NCBI RefSeq assembly: GCF_016862395.1
Contig: NZ_BOMW01000034.1
Coordinates: 62,001 to 126,000, forward strand
Source: Actinoplanes siamensis
GTDB lineage: Bacteria; Actinomycetota; Actinomycetes; Mycobacteriales; Micromonosporaceae
Length of the DNA: 64,000 nucleotides
Direction of reading: 5' to 3'
Below are positions 39,893 through 49,199 of the stretch, in pieces. A program made the position numbers and the translations under genes. Every line of letters begins with the position of its first letter. Position 1 is the first letter of the stretch. The notes under the pieces were generated by a model. The model saw only the letters and a list, made by a program, of their open reading frames with translations. It was not told the origin of the DNA and made no database searches.

Positions 39893-40369
39893 ATGGCGAG
39901 AGATGTCACCGGCCCCAGTCGGCGCTCCGAGCCGCTCGAGACGCTGCGGGCGGCCGACGCCGATCGTCAGCAGATCGCCGACCAGCTCAAGGGCGCGCTC
40001 GACGAGGGCCGGCTGTCCCTGCACGAGTACGACGAGCGGGTCGCCGGGGCGTACGCCGCCCGGACGTACGCGGAACTGCTTGTTCTGGTGCAGGATCTGC
40101 CCCGGCCCGGCATGAGCGCCGCCCAGGTCCACGCGCGGCAGGCGGCCGAGGCTCGCAAGGCCGCCCGGCGCCTGCCTGTCGCGCTGGTGGTGTTGTGGAC
40201 CGTCTGGGCGTCGCTGGCCGCGGTGAACCTGGTGGTGTACGTGCTGGTCCGGGAGACCGTGGACGACTGGGTCTACCCGTGGCCGGCCTGGATGCTGGTG
40301 CCCGGCGCGGCCCTCGCCGCGGTGACGGCCGGCGTCCAGGTGATCCGGCACCAGCAGCGACGCCCCTGA
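39893..40369 (+). CDS. DUF1707 and two-transmembrane-segment protein
   Basis: The 158-residue product has the DUF1707 signature ADADRQQIADQLKGALDEG RLSLHEYDERVAGAYAART (about residues 21-58), then a linker and two hydrophobic segments (about residues 94-115 and 128-148). DUF1707 is frequent in actinobacteria, often N-terminal to a membrane domain. Its role is unknown, and a regulatory or cell-envelope role is a guess. Confidence 0.85.
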   Translation: MARDVTGPSRRSEPLETLRAADADRQQIADQLKGALDEGRLSLHEYDERVAGAYAARTYAELLVLVQDLPRPGMSAAQVHARQAAEARKAARRLPVALVVLWTVWASLAAVNLVVYVLVRETVDDWVYPWPAWMLVPGAALAAVTAGVQVIRHQQRRP

Positions 40370-40526
40370 CCCCGGCCGCGCGAATCATCTCCCCGAGGCC
40401 GCTGGCCCCGCCCGGGGGTGCCCCTGGCGCCGGCCGGCAGCCGGAGGTCCCTCGGCCCCGTTGAGGGGCACGCCGCCGGGGGTCGGCTGGCGAGCGAAGA
40501 CCTGTGGGCCGGGGAGCGAGGGTAAC

Positions 40527-40554
40527 TTGCACTGAGTGCACGTCGCGCTAGTGT
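40527..40554 (+). promoter_or_regulatory. Promoter and operator of the TetR/LLM operon
   Basis: TTGCAC (40527-40532) and TAGTGT (40549-40554) are 16 bases apart, and the GTG start at 40562 lies just where transcription should begin, so the mRNA may be leaderless. The palindrome TGCAC-TGA-GTGCA (40528-40540) overlaps the -35 and is a natural site for the TetR protein encoded next. Confidence 0.6.
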
Positions 40555-40561
40555 CGGTAGG

Positions 40562-41140
40562 GTGCGACAACGCAGCCCCGAGACCTGGCGCCTGATCCGC
40601 GACTCCGCCCTCGGGCTGATGGCCGAGCGCGGCTTCGACGCGGTGTCGGTGGACGACATCGTGGCCGCCGCCGGCATCTCGCGACGGACCTACTTCAACT
40701 ACTTCGCGGGCAAGGAGTCGGTGCTCTTCGACCCCGACCCGGACGACCCCGCGCTGTGGGCCGAGCTGACCGCCGGGCGACCGGCCGGCGAGCCGCTGTG
40801 GGACGCGCTCCACCAGCTGATCCGGGAACACACGACGGCCACCGCGGAAAGAATGGTTCGCCAGCGGCGGGTGCTGCGGGCCTCCCCTGAGCTGGCGGTC
40901 TGCTCCCGGGACGTCTGCGACCGGTTCTGGGACGCCGTCCACCGGTGGGCGCAGCAGCGCGCGGACGACGCCACCCCGCTGCAGCTGGAACTCCTGATCA
41001 ACACCGCTCGCACGGTGCTCAACACGGTGCTGCCGCGCTGGGACGCGGAGACCGGCATCGCCGGCCTGCACCGCCTGATCGACGAGGGCTTCGCCGACCT
41101 GCGAGTCCTCCTGCAATCTCCGGAATGGACGATGTCATGA
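40562..41140 (+). CDS. TetR-family transcriptional regulator
   Basis: The 192-residue protein has an N-terminal TetR helix-turn-helix (DDIVAAAGISRRTYFNYFAGKE, about residues 35-56) and a C-terminal ligand domain. It starts with GTG, probably leaderless. The TGA overlaps the next start (ATGA), so it is coupled to the LLM-class enzyme it may control. The inducer is unknown. Confidence 0.92.
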   Translation: MRQRSPETWRLIRDSALGLMAERGFDAVSVDDIVAAAGISRRTYFNYFAGKESVLFDPDPDDPALWAELTAGRPAGEPLWDALHQLIREHTTATAERMVRQRRVLRASPELAVCSRDVCDRFWDAVHRWAQQRADDATPLQLELLINTARTVLNTVLPRWDAETGIAGLHRLIDEGFADLRVLLQSPEWTMS

Positions 41141-42144
41141 CCCGTGTACCGCTTTCCGTGCTGGACCTGGCCACTGTTCGCGAAGGGCATGGCAGCGGTG
41201 ACGCGCTGCGCGGCACGATCGAGATCGCCAAGGCGGCCGACGAGCTGGGCTACGCCCGGTTCTGGGTGGCCGAGCACCACAACATGCCGGCCGTCGCGTC
41301 GACCAACCCGCCGGTGCTGATCGGGGCGGTGGCGGCGCAGACCGGGCGGATCAAGGTGGGTTCCGGCGGGGTGATGCTGCCGAACCACATGCCGTTCGTC
41401 GTGGCCGAGCAGTTCGCGCTGCTGGAGGCGCTCTACCCGGGCCGCGTGGACCTGGGCATCGGGCGGGCGCCCGGAACCGATCAGGCGACGGCGGCGGCGT
41501 TGCGCGGGGTCTCGCCCTATCTCACCGTGGAGCAGTTCCCGGAGCACCTGCAGACGGTCCTCGGGCTGCTCGGGGACGGGCGGGCGGCCGGCAAGGCGGG
41601 GCGGCTGCACGCCACGCCGGCTCCCGAGTCGTACCCCGAGGTGTGGATCCTCGGATCGTCCACCTACGGCGCGCAGCTGGCAGCGACGCTGGGCCTGCCC
41701 TTCTGCTACGCGTATCACTTCGCGATCGCGTCCGACGTGGACAGCGCCCTGCGGCTGTACCGCTCCGGGTTCCAGCCGTCCGAGCGGTTCCCGGAGCCGC
41801 ACGTGATGGTGAGCGCCTCGGTGATCGCGGCGGAGACCACCGAGGAGGCGCGGTACCTGGCCGGCCCGAGCCGGATCATGGCGCTGAGCCTGCGCACCGG
41901 GCGGCTCGGGCCGATCGTCTCGCCGGAGGCCGCGGCGGAGCGGCAGCTGTCCGATCTGGATCTGCAGATGCTGGACTCGCTGCCGGGCACGCAGTACGCG
42001 GGGACCGTGGACGAGGTGGTTGCCGGGCTGGACGCGCTGGTCGAGCGGACCGGGGCGAACGAGCTGATCCTGGCCGGCACCGTCTACGACCCGGCGACGC
42101 GGCGGGACAGCCTGGCGCGAATTGCGAAGGCGTGGGGACTGTGA
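41137..42144 (+). CDS. LLM-class flavin-dependent oxidoreductase
   Basis: This 335-residue enzyme resembles the bacterial-luciferase-like (LLM) class. LSVLDLATVREG opens the barrel, then ARFWVAEHHNMPAVASTNPPVLIG, GRVDLGIGRAPGTD and LPFCYAYHF follow. These proteins use FMN or F420 in oxidoreductions; the substrate is not evident. It overlaps the TetR gene by four bases and is likely regulated by it. Confidence 0.92.
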   Translation: MTRVPLSVLDLATVREGHGSGDALRGTIEIAKAADELGYARFWVAEHHNMPAVASTNPPVLIGAVAAQTGRIKVGSGGVMLPNHMPFVVAEQFALLEALYPGRVDLGIGRAPGTDQATAAALRGVSPYLTVEQFPEHLQTVLGLLGDGRAAGKAGRLHATPAPESYPEVWILGSSTYGAQLAATLGLPFCYAYHFAIASDVDSALRLYRSGFQPSERFPEPHVMVSASVIAAETTEEARYLAGPSRIMALSLRTGRLGPIVSPEAAAERQLSDLDLQMLDSLPGTQYAGTVDEVVAGLDALVERTGANELILAGTVYDPATRRDSLARIAKAWGL

Positions 42145-42163
42145 CCGGCTCTACGATGACCCG

Positions 42164-43636
42164 ATGTCCTGGGAAATCACCTCCGACCTGGAACGGTTCG
42201 CCTCGGTCACCGGGGAGTTCCTCCGGTCGTCGCCGGTCCGGCACACCGTTTTCCTCACGCTGATCGACAACCTGCGCTTGCGAGGACCGCGGGCGTACGG
42301 GCCCGCCGATCCGTACTTCGGCTGGTGGACCGGGCCGGACGGGGTGGTGGCCGGAGTGCTCCTGCAGACTCCCCCACATCCGGTGCTGTTCAGCGCGCTG
42401 CCCCCGGAGGCGGTGCGGGCCGCGCCGGCGGCCCTCCGGGACCGGCCGATCGGCGGCATCAACATGCTGGCCGGCGACGTCCCCGCGTTCGCCGGCTCCC
42501 GGGAGACGGTCCCCGGCATGCGGACCCGGCTGCACCGCCTGGAGCGGCTGGATCCGCCGACGCCGCCGGGCGCCGCGCGGGCCGCCACCGAGCACGACCG
42601 GGGCCTGCTGATCGAGTGGCTGGAGGCGTTCTCCGCATTCATCGGCGAGGCGCGGCCGGACGTCGCCGCGGTCGTCGACGATCACCTCGCGCACTCCGGC
42701 ATCACCCTGTGGACCGACGGCGGCGTTCCGGTCGCGATGGCCACCCGCAGCCGGCCGCTCGCCGGGATGGCCCGCATCCTGCACGTCTGGACGCCGCCCG
42801 GACTGCGCCGCCGTGGATACGCCGGCGGAGCCACCGCGGCCGCCACCCGGGCCGCGCTCGACGACGGCGCCACCGAGGTCGTGCTCTACACCGACCTGGA
42901 CAACCCGACCAGCAACGCCCTCTACCACCGTCTGGGCTACCGGCCGGTCGAGGACCGCGCCGTGGTCACCTTCCCGGCGGTCGCGCGGTCGGTGAACGTG
43001 GGCTCGTCCGAGCCCGGCATGGGCAAGGACGTCGCGACCACCGGGATCATCAAAAGGCCGGTCTCCGAGCCGGTGCAGGTGCGCGCGCCCGGCCCGAAGA
43101 CCACCGGGCTGCACAGCGGCGTGGTCGGCGACCACATCGGCGACACCCGGCACCACGGCGGGGACGACCAGGCGGTCTACGCGTACGGCGCCGAGGACTA
43201 CGCGTGGTGGTCCGCCGAGCTGGGCCGGGACCTGCCGCCCGGGATGTTCGGCGAGAACCTGACGACCTCCGGGCTGGACCTGGTCGGCGGGGTGATCGGC
43301 GAGAAGTGGCGGTTCGGGTCCGGCCTGGTGCTGCAGGTCACGTTCGGGCGGATCCCGTGCCTGACGTTCCAGAACCGGATGGGCGAGCGGCATTGGTTGA
43401 AGCGGTTCGCCCTGGCCAACCGCACCGGGGCGTACCTGCGCGTGGTCACCCCCGGCGCCCTGGTCCCGGGCGACCGGATCACCGTGGTGGACCGGCCGGC
43501 GCACGGCCTGACGCTGGCCGAGTCCTACGAGATCTACATGCACGACCGCGCTCGGATGGCGCGGCTGCTCGACGCGCCGGAGCTGCCGCCGTCGCTGATC
43601 GCCGACGTCCGGGAGCAGCTGGCGAAGCTCGGGTGA
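42164..43636 (+). CDS. GNAT acetyltransferase-MOSC fusion protein
   Basis: The 490-residue product joins two known folds. Residues about 1-265 are a GNAT acetyltransferase, with the acetyl-CoA loop LRRRGYAGGATAAA and the C-terminal YTDLDNPTSNALYHRLGYR. From about residue 270 a MOSC domain starts (ARSVNVGSSEPGMGKD, DTRHHGGDDQAVYAY, PGMFGENLTTSG), ending in a YiiM-like tail. MOSC domains carry sulfur-containing metal ligands such as molybdenum cofactor. There is no stop or ribosome binding site at the junction. The fusion's function is unknown. Confidence 0.88.
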   Translation: MSWEITSDLERFASVTGEFLRSSPVRHTVFLTLIDNLRLRGPRAYGPADPYFGWWTGPDGVVAGVLLQTPPHPVLFSALPPEAVRAAPAALRDRPIGGINMLAGDVPAFAGSRETVPGMRTRLHRLERLDPPTPPGAARAATEHDRGLLIEWLEAFSAFIGEARPDVAAVVDDHLAHSGITLWTDGGVPVAMATRSRPLAGMARILHVWTPPGLRRRGYAGGATAAATRAALDDGATEVVLYTDLDNPTSNALYHRLGYRPVEDRAVVTFPAVARSVNVGSSEPGMGKDVATTGIIKRPVSEPVQVRAPGPKTTGLHSGVVGDHIGDTRHHGGDDQAVYAYGAEDYAWWSAELGRDLPPGMFGENLTTSGLDLVGGVIGEKWRFGSGLVLQVTFGRIPCLTFQNRMGERHWLKRFALANRTGAYLRVVTPGALVPGDRITVVDRPAHGLTLAESYEIYMHDRARMARLLDAPELPPSLIADVREQLAKLG

Positions 43637-43648
43637 TTGGATGGCCGG

Positions 43649-43945
43649 ATGGAGATCGTGGATGTGCCGGACAAGGGCCGTTTCGAGGCCCGGGACGAGG
43701 CCGGCGTCCTGGCCGGGGTGCTGACCTACCAGATGACCGGGCCGATCGTGGTGTACACGCACACCGAGGTGGACCCGGAGTTCGAGGGGCAGGGCGTGGG
43801 GTCGGCGCTGGTCCGGTTCGCGATGCAGGACGCCCGCGCGAAGTCCCGCACGGTGGTCCCGATGTGCCCGTTCGTCTCCGGCTGGCTGGACCAGCACGCC
43901 GAGTTCGAGTCCCTGGTCGCCCGCAACACCCGCCGGGTCAGATGA
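43649..43945 (+). CDS. Small GNAT-like N-acetyltransferase (YjdJ type)
   Basis: This 98-residue single-domain protein starts MEIVDVPDKGRFEARDEAG and carries TEVDPEFEGQGVGSALVRF, the acetyl-CoA loop of the small YjdJ-like GNATs. VVPMCPFVSGWLDQHAEF closes it. It starts 12 bases after the GNAT-MOSC stop and is probably cotranscribed with it. Confidence 0.9.
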   Translation: MEIVDVPDKGRFEARDEAGVLAGVLTYQMTGPIVVYTHTEVDPEFEGQGVGSALVRFAMQDARAKSRTVVPMCPFVSGWLDQHAEFESLVARNTRRVR

Positions 43946-43952
43946 CCACCGC

Positions 43953-45407
43953 TCAGGTGAGGGCGTCGAAGAGCAACTGCGGGGCGAACCCGAGGACCAC
44001 CGCCACGGCGACCGCGACGGCCAGCGTCGCGGCCACCGGGCGGGCGACCGGGAGTCGCGGGTGCAGGGCCGCGTCCAGCAGGACCGGATCGGCGACGCTG
44101 AACCCGATCCGCGGCGGCAGCGAGTAGAGGGACGCGGCCACCCGGACGTAGTAGGCCAGCGCGATCACCGCGTTCAGCACCACGACCGCGGCCAGCCAGG
44201 CCCAGTCGTGTTGGACCAGGGTGTTCACCACGGACAGTTTGGCGAAGAGGCCGGCCAGGCCGGGCGGCAGACCGGCCAGGCCGGCCAGTGACAGCACCAG
44301 GGCGGCGCCCAGCCACGGGCTCCGGCGGGCGGCGCCGCGGTAGTCCAGCAGCGGGCCGCCGTCGGCGCCGGGCGCGCGCAGGGCGACCACCACACCGAAG
44401 GCGATGAACTCCAGGACCATGAAGAAGACGGCGTAGGCCAGCGCGGCGGGAATGCCGGGCGCCCCCAGGGCCAGGGCGGCCAGGATGTAGCCGGCCTGCG
44501 CGATCGAGGACCAGGCCAGCAGCCGGACCATCCGGGTCTGGCGCAGGGCGACCAGGTTGCCGATGGTCATGGTCAGCACGGCGAGGACGGCCAGCACGGC
44601 CCGGGCGTCCAGGTGGGCGACGACCGCGGCCAGGGCCAGGACGCCACCGAGCTTGGAGGCGGTGGAGAGGTAGGCCGCGATCGGGATCGGGGCGCCGTCG
44701 TACGTGGCCGGGGCCCAGGCATGCAGCGGGACCGCGGCGACCTTGAAGGCCAGACCGATCACCAGCAGGGCGACGCCGACGCCGGCCAGCGGGGCGAACG
44801 GGCCGCTCGCCCCGCGCAGCAGGGCCAGGTGCAGGGTGCCGGTGGCGGCGTAGTTCAACGCCGCGCCGAGCAGCGCGACCGCCGTGGAGATCACGCTGAC
44901 CAGGAAGAACGTCAGCGAGGCGGAGGCGCCGGCGGTGGTGGCCCGCTCGCCGGGGGCGAATCGGCGCAGGCCGGCCAGCACGTACAGCGGGAGGGTGAGC
45001 GTCTCCAGGCCGACGATCAGGGTGATCAGGTCGCCGGCGTAGGCGATCGTCACGCCGCCGGTCATCGAGCACGCCAGCAGGAAGCAGAACTCACCGGCCG
45101 GGGCCAGGCCCAGGCGCAGCGCCGGCACGGAGAAGCCGAGCACCCCGACGGTCAGGGCGGCGAACAGGACGGCGGTGACCGCGGCCGGCCAGGTCGGCAC
45201 CCAGGAGCAGGCGCCGGTGGTGCAGAACGTGCCAGGCGCGGGGCCGACGGCCAGCGCCAGGACCGCCGTCGCCAGTCCGCCGAGCGCCGTGACCGCCAGG
45301 ACCGCTGTGCGCCGGGCGACGAACAGGTCGGCCAGGAGGGCGAGGATCGCGGTGCTGGCCGCCGCGTACAGCGGGAGCAGGGCGAAGTGGTTGACCGGCT
45401 GGCTCAC
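43953..45407 (-). CDS. nuoN: NADH-quinone oxidoreductase subunit N
   Basis: NuoN is an antiporter-like membrane subunit of complex I. The 484-residue protein has about 14 hydrophobic segments, with LETLTLPLYVLAGLR, the conserved FKVAAVPLHAWAPATYDGAP and LLAWSSIAQAGYIL. The start is a GTG overlapping the nuoM TGA (GTGA). It is last in the nuo cluster and converges with the GNAT gene. Confidence 0.96.
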   Translation of the reverse strand: MSQPVNHFALLPLYAAASTAILALLADLFVARRTAVLAVTALGGLATAVLALAVGPAPGTFCTTGACSWVPTWPAAVTAVLFAALTVGVLGFSVPALRLGLAPAGEFCFLLACSMTGGVTIAYAGDLITLIVGLETLTLPLYVLAGLRRFAPGERATTAGASASLTFFLVSVISTAVALLGAALNYAATGTLHLALLRGASGPFAPLAGVGVALLVIGLAFKVAAVPLHAWAPATYDGAPIPIAAYLSTASKLGGVLALAAVVAHLDARAVLAVLAVLTMTIGNLVALRQTRMVRLLAWSSIAQAGYILAALALGAPGIPAALAYAVFFMVLEFIAFGVVVALRAPGADGGPLLDYRGAARRSPWLGAALVLSLAGLAGLPPGLAGLFAKLSVVNTLVQHDWAWLAAVVVLNAVIALAYYVRVAASLYSLPPRIGFSVADPVLLDAALHPRLPVARPVAATLAVAVAVAVVLGFAPQLLFDALT

Positions 45408-46927
45408 GGGTGGCCTCCGAGGAGGGTGGTCAGCGGACGCGCGGTCCCGGCCAGGACGAGCGCCGGGAGCACGCCGACCGCCAGGGTCAGCAGGATCAGC
45501 GGGGTCCAGGCGAACCACTCGGCGGCGGCGATCGTGGGGCGCAGCGAATGCACCGTGGGCGTGGTGGGGCCGTGCGTCAGCCGGCGCAGCAGGCGCACGA
45601 AGTACGCGGCGGTCAGGGCGCCGCCGATCGCGGCGACCACCGCCAGCGTCGACCAGAGCGGGCCGCCCCGGTGGACCGCGGCGACGACCGCGAACGCCTC
45701 GCCCCAGAACCCGGCCAGACCGGGCAGGCCGAGCGAGGCGAACGCGGCGAACGCGAACAGGCCGGCCAGCCGGGGCGCGGTCTCCCGCAGGCCGCTGAGC
45801 TGGTCCAGCGACCCCGTGCCGGCACGGTCCTTGATCGTCCCGGCCAGGAAGAACAGCAGACCGGTGATCAGGCCGTGCGCGACGTTGCCGAGCAGGGCGG
45901 CCTGCAGGCCGGTGACGGTCAGCGTGGCGATGCCGAGCAGCACGAAGCCCATGTGGCCGACGCTGGAGTAGGCGATCAGCCGCTTCAGCTCGCGCTGCCG
46001 CAGGCAGATCAGCGAACCGGCGATGATCGCGATCACGGCGAGGATGCCCAGCGCCGGGGCGGCCCAGGCGGCGCCGTCCGGGGCGACGCCGACACCGATC
46101 CGGATCAGGCCGTAGGTGCCCATCTTGAGCAGGACGCCGGCCAGGATCACCGAGCCGACCGTCGGCGCCTCGGTGTGCGCGTCGGGCAGCCAGGTGTGCA
46201 GCGGCCAGAGCGGCGCCTTCACCGCGAACGCGACAGCGAGCAGGGCGAACACCACGCACTGGGTGGTCCGGGTGAGGGTGGACGCGCCGGTCAGGCCGAT
46301 CAGGTCGCCGGTGCCGGCCTTCGTCACCACCAGCACCACGCCGAGCAGCAGCAGAACCGAGCCGAGCAGCGTGTAGAGCACGAACTTCCGGGCCGCCGCC
46401 CGGCGTCCGGGGCCGCCCCAGCCGGTGATCACCGCGTACATCGGCAGCAGGACGACCTCGAAGAACACGAAGAACAGGATCAGGTCCAGCGCCAGGAACG
46501 TGCCCAGCACGCCGACTTCCAGGACCAGGAGCAACGCCGAGAGGGTACGGCCGGAGCCGGAACCCCTGGGCACCTTGCGCACCGTGTACGCGCAGCAGAG
46601 CAGCGTGAGCAGCCCGGTCAGCACCACCAAGGGGTAGGAGACCCCGTCCACCCCGACGTGGAAACGCAACCCGAGCGCCGGCACCCAGGGCAGATCCAGG
46701 TCCACCCAGGGCGTCACCGGCGCGCCGGGGCGGCTCCCCGGACGGCCGGCGAGGACCGGGAGGACGGTCAGCACGAACGTGACCGCCGCGAAGATCATGG
46801 CGACGATCCGGGCCTGCCGGTCGCGGCGGGCGGGGAGCACGGCGACCACCGCCGCGCCCACGGCGGGGACCGCGAGAAGCGCGACGAGCAGCGCCTGCGC
46901 CGTCGGGGAGGTCCCGGAGACAGACAT
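45404..46927 (-). CDS. nuoM: NADH-quinone oxidoreductase subunit M
   Basis: This antiporter-like subunit of 507 residues contains HVGVDGVSYPLVVLTGLLT, KAPLWPLHTWLPDAHTEAPT and LIAYSSVGHMGFVLLG, all standard for NuoM. The ATG start overlaps the nuoL TGA by one base (TGATG). Confidence 0.97.
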   Translation of the reverse strand: MSVSGTSPTAQALLVALLAVPAVGAAVVAVLPARRDRQARIVAMIFAAVTFVLTVLPVLAGRPGSRPGAPVTPWVDLDLPWVPALGLRFHVGVDGVSYPLVVLTGLLTLLCCAYTVRKVPRGSGSGRTLSALLLVLEVGVLGTFLALDLILFFVFFEVVLLPMYAVITGWGGPGRRAAARKFVLYTLLGSVLLLLGVVLVVTKAGTGDLIGLTGASTLTRTTQCVVFALLAVAFAVKAPLWPLHTWLPDAHTEAPTVGSVILAGVLLKMGTYGLIRIGVGVAPDGAAWAAPALGILAVIAIIAGSLICLRQRELKRLIAYSSVGHMGFVLLGIATLTVTGLQAALLGNVAHGLITGLLFFLAGTIKDRAGTGSLDQLSGLRETAPRLAGLFAFAAFASLGLPGLAGFWGEAFAVVAAVHRGGPLWSTLAVVAAIGGALTAAYFVRLLRRLTHGPTTPTVHSLRPTIAAAEWFAWTPLILLTLAVGVLPALVLAGTARPLTTLLGGHP

Positions 46928-48843
46928 CAGGCCAGAGCTCCCAACCACGCGACGACGCCGAGGATCAGCGCCCCGAACAGGACCAGCGCCGCGGCGCCGG
47001 ACAGGGTGGCCCGGTGCGCGCCGGCGAAGAGGCCGCCCAGGCCACGGGTCGCGCGACCGGCGCCCTGCACGGCCGCGTCCACGACCCGCTCGTCGGTGGC
47101 GGTGGCGACGCGGGCGAGCGCCTTCACCGGCCGTACGACGATCAGGCCTTGGATGTGGTCCAGATGGAACCCGGAAGCGAACAGCGGCCCGGCCCGGCCG
47201 AGCGCGACGGCCGGGTCCACGCCCGGCACCGCCCACCAGAGCCACCAGGCTGTCCCGGCGCCGGTCGCGAGCAGCAGCAACGGCAGCAGGACGGCGACGC
47301 CCAGGTGCGGGTCCGTCAGCTCCAGGGCGTGCCGGAAACCGGGGGCGAAGGCGGCCAGGCCGAGCAACGCGGCCGGGACCGCGAGCAGCAGGATCGGCCA
47401 GCGCATCAGCGGCGGCGGATCGTGCGGCACGGCCGGCCCGCGGTACCGGGCGTCGTCGAAGCCGATCTCCCAGTCCGGGCCGGCCGGGCCGTACGCCCGG
47501 GAAGGTCCGAAGAACGCCCGCAGCAGCAGCCGGGTCGCGTACCAGGCGGTGACGCCGACCCCGAGCAGCGCCGCGACCCAGACCAGCCAGGCGGCCCAGG
47601 CCGGCACCGTCTCGCCGCCGTCGGTGGCGTGCGCGGCAGCGGTCAGCACGTTCTCCTTGGACCAGAAACCGGCAAGGGGCGGCACCCCGGCGAGCGCGCC
47701 CAGGCCGATCACGAACGACCAGAAGGTGGCAGGCATGTGCTCGCGCAGCCCACCCATCCGGGACAGGTGATTGGTGCCCACCGCGTGGATCACCGCGCCC
47801 GCCGCGAGGAACAGCAGCGCCTTGAACGCGGCGTGGGTCAGCAGGTGGAACAGCGCGGCGGCGGGCGAGCCGACGGCCAGCGCGCCGGTCATGTAGCCGA
47901 TCTGCGAGACCGTGGACCAGGCCAGCACCCGCTTCAGGTCGTCCTGGGCGGTCGCGGACAGCGCGCCGAGCAGGATGGTGATCGCCGCCATCAGCGCCAG
48001 CGCCGCCAGCGCGGCCGGCGACCGCTGGAACAGCGGGAAGGTGCGGAAGACCAGGTAGACGCCGGCGGCGACCATGGTCGCGGCGTGGATCAGCGCGGAG
48101 ATCGGCGTGGGGCCGGCCATCGCGTCCGGCAACCAGGTGTGCAGCGGGAACTGCGCGCTCTTGCCCGCCACCCCGGCCAGGAGCAGCAGCAACGCGGCGG
48201 TCAAGGCGCCCCTGGAGTAGTCGTGGGCCAGGACGCCGCTGAGCCGCGACGTGCCGGCCTCCGCGATCAGGAACGCGATGCCGAGCAGGAAGCCGACGTC
48301 ACCCACCCGGGTGACCAGGAACGCCTTCGCCGCGGCGGCCGGCGCCTCGGGCAGCCGGCGGTCGTGGCCGATCAGCAGGTACGAGCAGGCGCCCATCACC
48401 TCCCAGCCGATCAGCAGGCCGATCAGGTCGCCGGACGTCACCACCAGCAGCATCGCGCCGGTGAAGAGACTGACCTGGGCGGCGTAGGGCGCGTAGCGGG
48501 GATCGTCGTGCAGGTAGGTGACCGAGTAGACCTGCACGCACAGGGCCACCGCGCAGACCGCGAGCGCCACGTAGAGCGCGGCCGGGCCGGCCGAGAAGGC
48601 CAGCGTGACCTCGATGCCGCCCAGGTTCGCCCAGCCGGTGCCGGCCTCCAGCGGCGCGCCGCGGCTCGTGCTGAGCACGAGCAGCACGATCGCGTCGATC
48701 AGCGCGAGCGCCGCTCCGGCGATGCCGATAGCGGCGGCGGCCCGCCGCGGTCCGCCGTCCGCCGGCCGCAGCGTCAGGCCGAGCAGGCCCAGGATCAGGG
48801 GTACGCCGGGAAGCAGCGTCCCGAACACGCCGGCGGCCGTCAC
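46927..48843 (-). CDS. nuoL: NADH-quinone oxidoreductase subunit L
   Basis: This is the largest antiporter-like subunit, 638 residues, with YSVTYLHDDPRYAPYAAQVS, KSAQFPLHTWLPDAMAGPTP and LAWSTVSQIGYMTGAL. The C-terminal long-helix region is present. The GTG start overlaps the nuoK stop. Confidence 0.97.
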   Translation of the reverse strand: MTAAGVFGTLLPGVPLILGLLGLTLRPADGGPRRAAAAIGIAGAALALIDAIVLLVLSTSRGAPLEAGTGWANLGGIEVTLAFSAGPAALYVALAVCAVALCVQVYSVTYLHDDPRYAPYAAQVSLFTGAMLLVVTSGDLIGLLIGWEVMGACSYLLIGHDRRLPEAPAAAAKAFLVTRVGDVGFLLGIAFLIAEAGTSRLSGVLAHDYSRGALTAALLLLLAGVAGKSAQFPLHTWLPDAMAGPTPISALIHAATMVAAGVYLVFRTFPLFQRSPAALAALALMAAITILLGALSATAQDDLKRVLAWSTVSQIGYMTGALAVGSPAAALFHLLTHAAFKALLFLAAGAVIHAVGTNHLSRMGGLREHMPATFWSFVIGLGALAGVPPLAGFWSKENVLTAAAHATDGGETVPAWAAWLVWVAALLGVGVTAWYATRLLLRAFFGPSRAYGPAGPDWEIGFDDARYRGPAVPHDPPPLMRWPILLLAVPAALLGLAAFAPGFRHALELTDPHLGVAVLLPLLLLATGAGTAWWLWWAVPGVDPAVALGRAGPLFASGFHLDHIQGLIVVRPVKALARVATATDERVVDAAVQGAGRATRGLGGLFAGAHRATLSGAAALVLFGALILGVVAWLGALA

Positions 48844-49199
48844 TCCTGCACCTCGTCCGCCAGCGGCACCTCGTCGATCGCCACGGCCTTCCGCATCCGG
48901 TAGTACTGCAGGACGATGGCCAGGCCGACGCCCACCTCGGCGGCGGCCAGCACGATCACGAAGAGCGCGAACACGCCGCCCGAGCCGGCCTGCGAGTTCG
49001 GGTTGGCCCACGCCTCGCCGGGGACGCCCACGAGCGCCGAGCGCACCGCGACGTCCGCGGTGACCAGGATCAGGTTCACCGCGTTCAGCATCAGCTCGAC
49101 GGCCATCAGCACCAGGATCGCGTTGCGGCGGCGGATGACGCCGTGGACGCCCAGGCCGAAGAGGGCGGCGGCGACGACGTACGGAATCGTCACGTGCAT
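48840..49199 (-). CDS. nuoK: NADH-quinone oxidoreductase subunit K
   Basis: This small membrane subunit has 119 residues and three transmembrane segments, with GVHGVIRRRNAILVLMAVEL and LNAVNLILV, where the conserved Glu takes part in proton pathways. Its tail is about 20 residues longer than the minimal family. Its start overlaps the nuoJ stop by one base. Confidence 0.96.
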   Translation of the reverse strand: MHVTIPYVVAAALFGLGVHGVIRRRNAILVLMAVELMLNAVNLILVTADVAVRSALVGVPGEAWANPNSQAGSGGVFALFVIVLAAAEVGVGLAIVLQYYRMRKAVAIDEVPLADEVQE

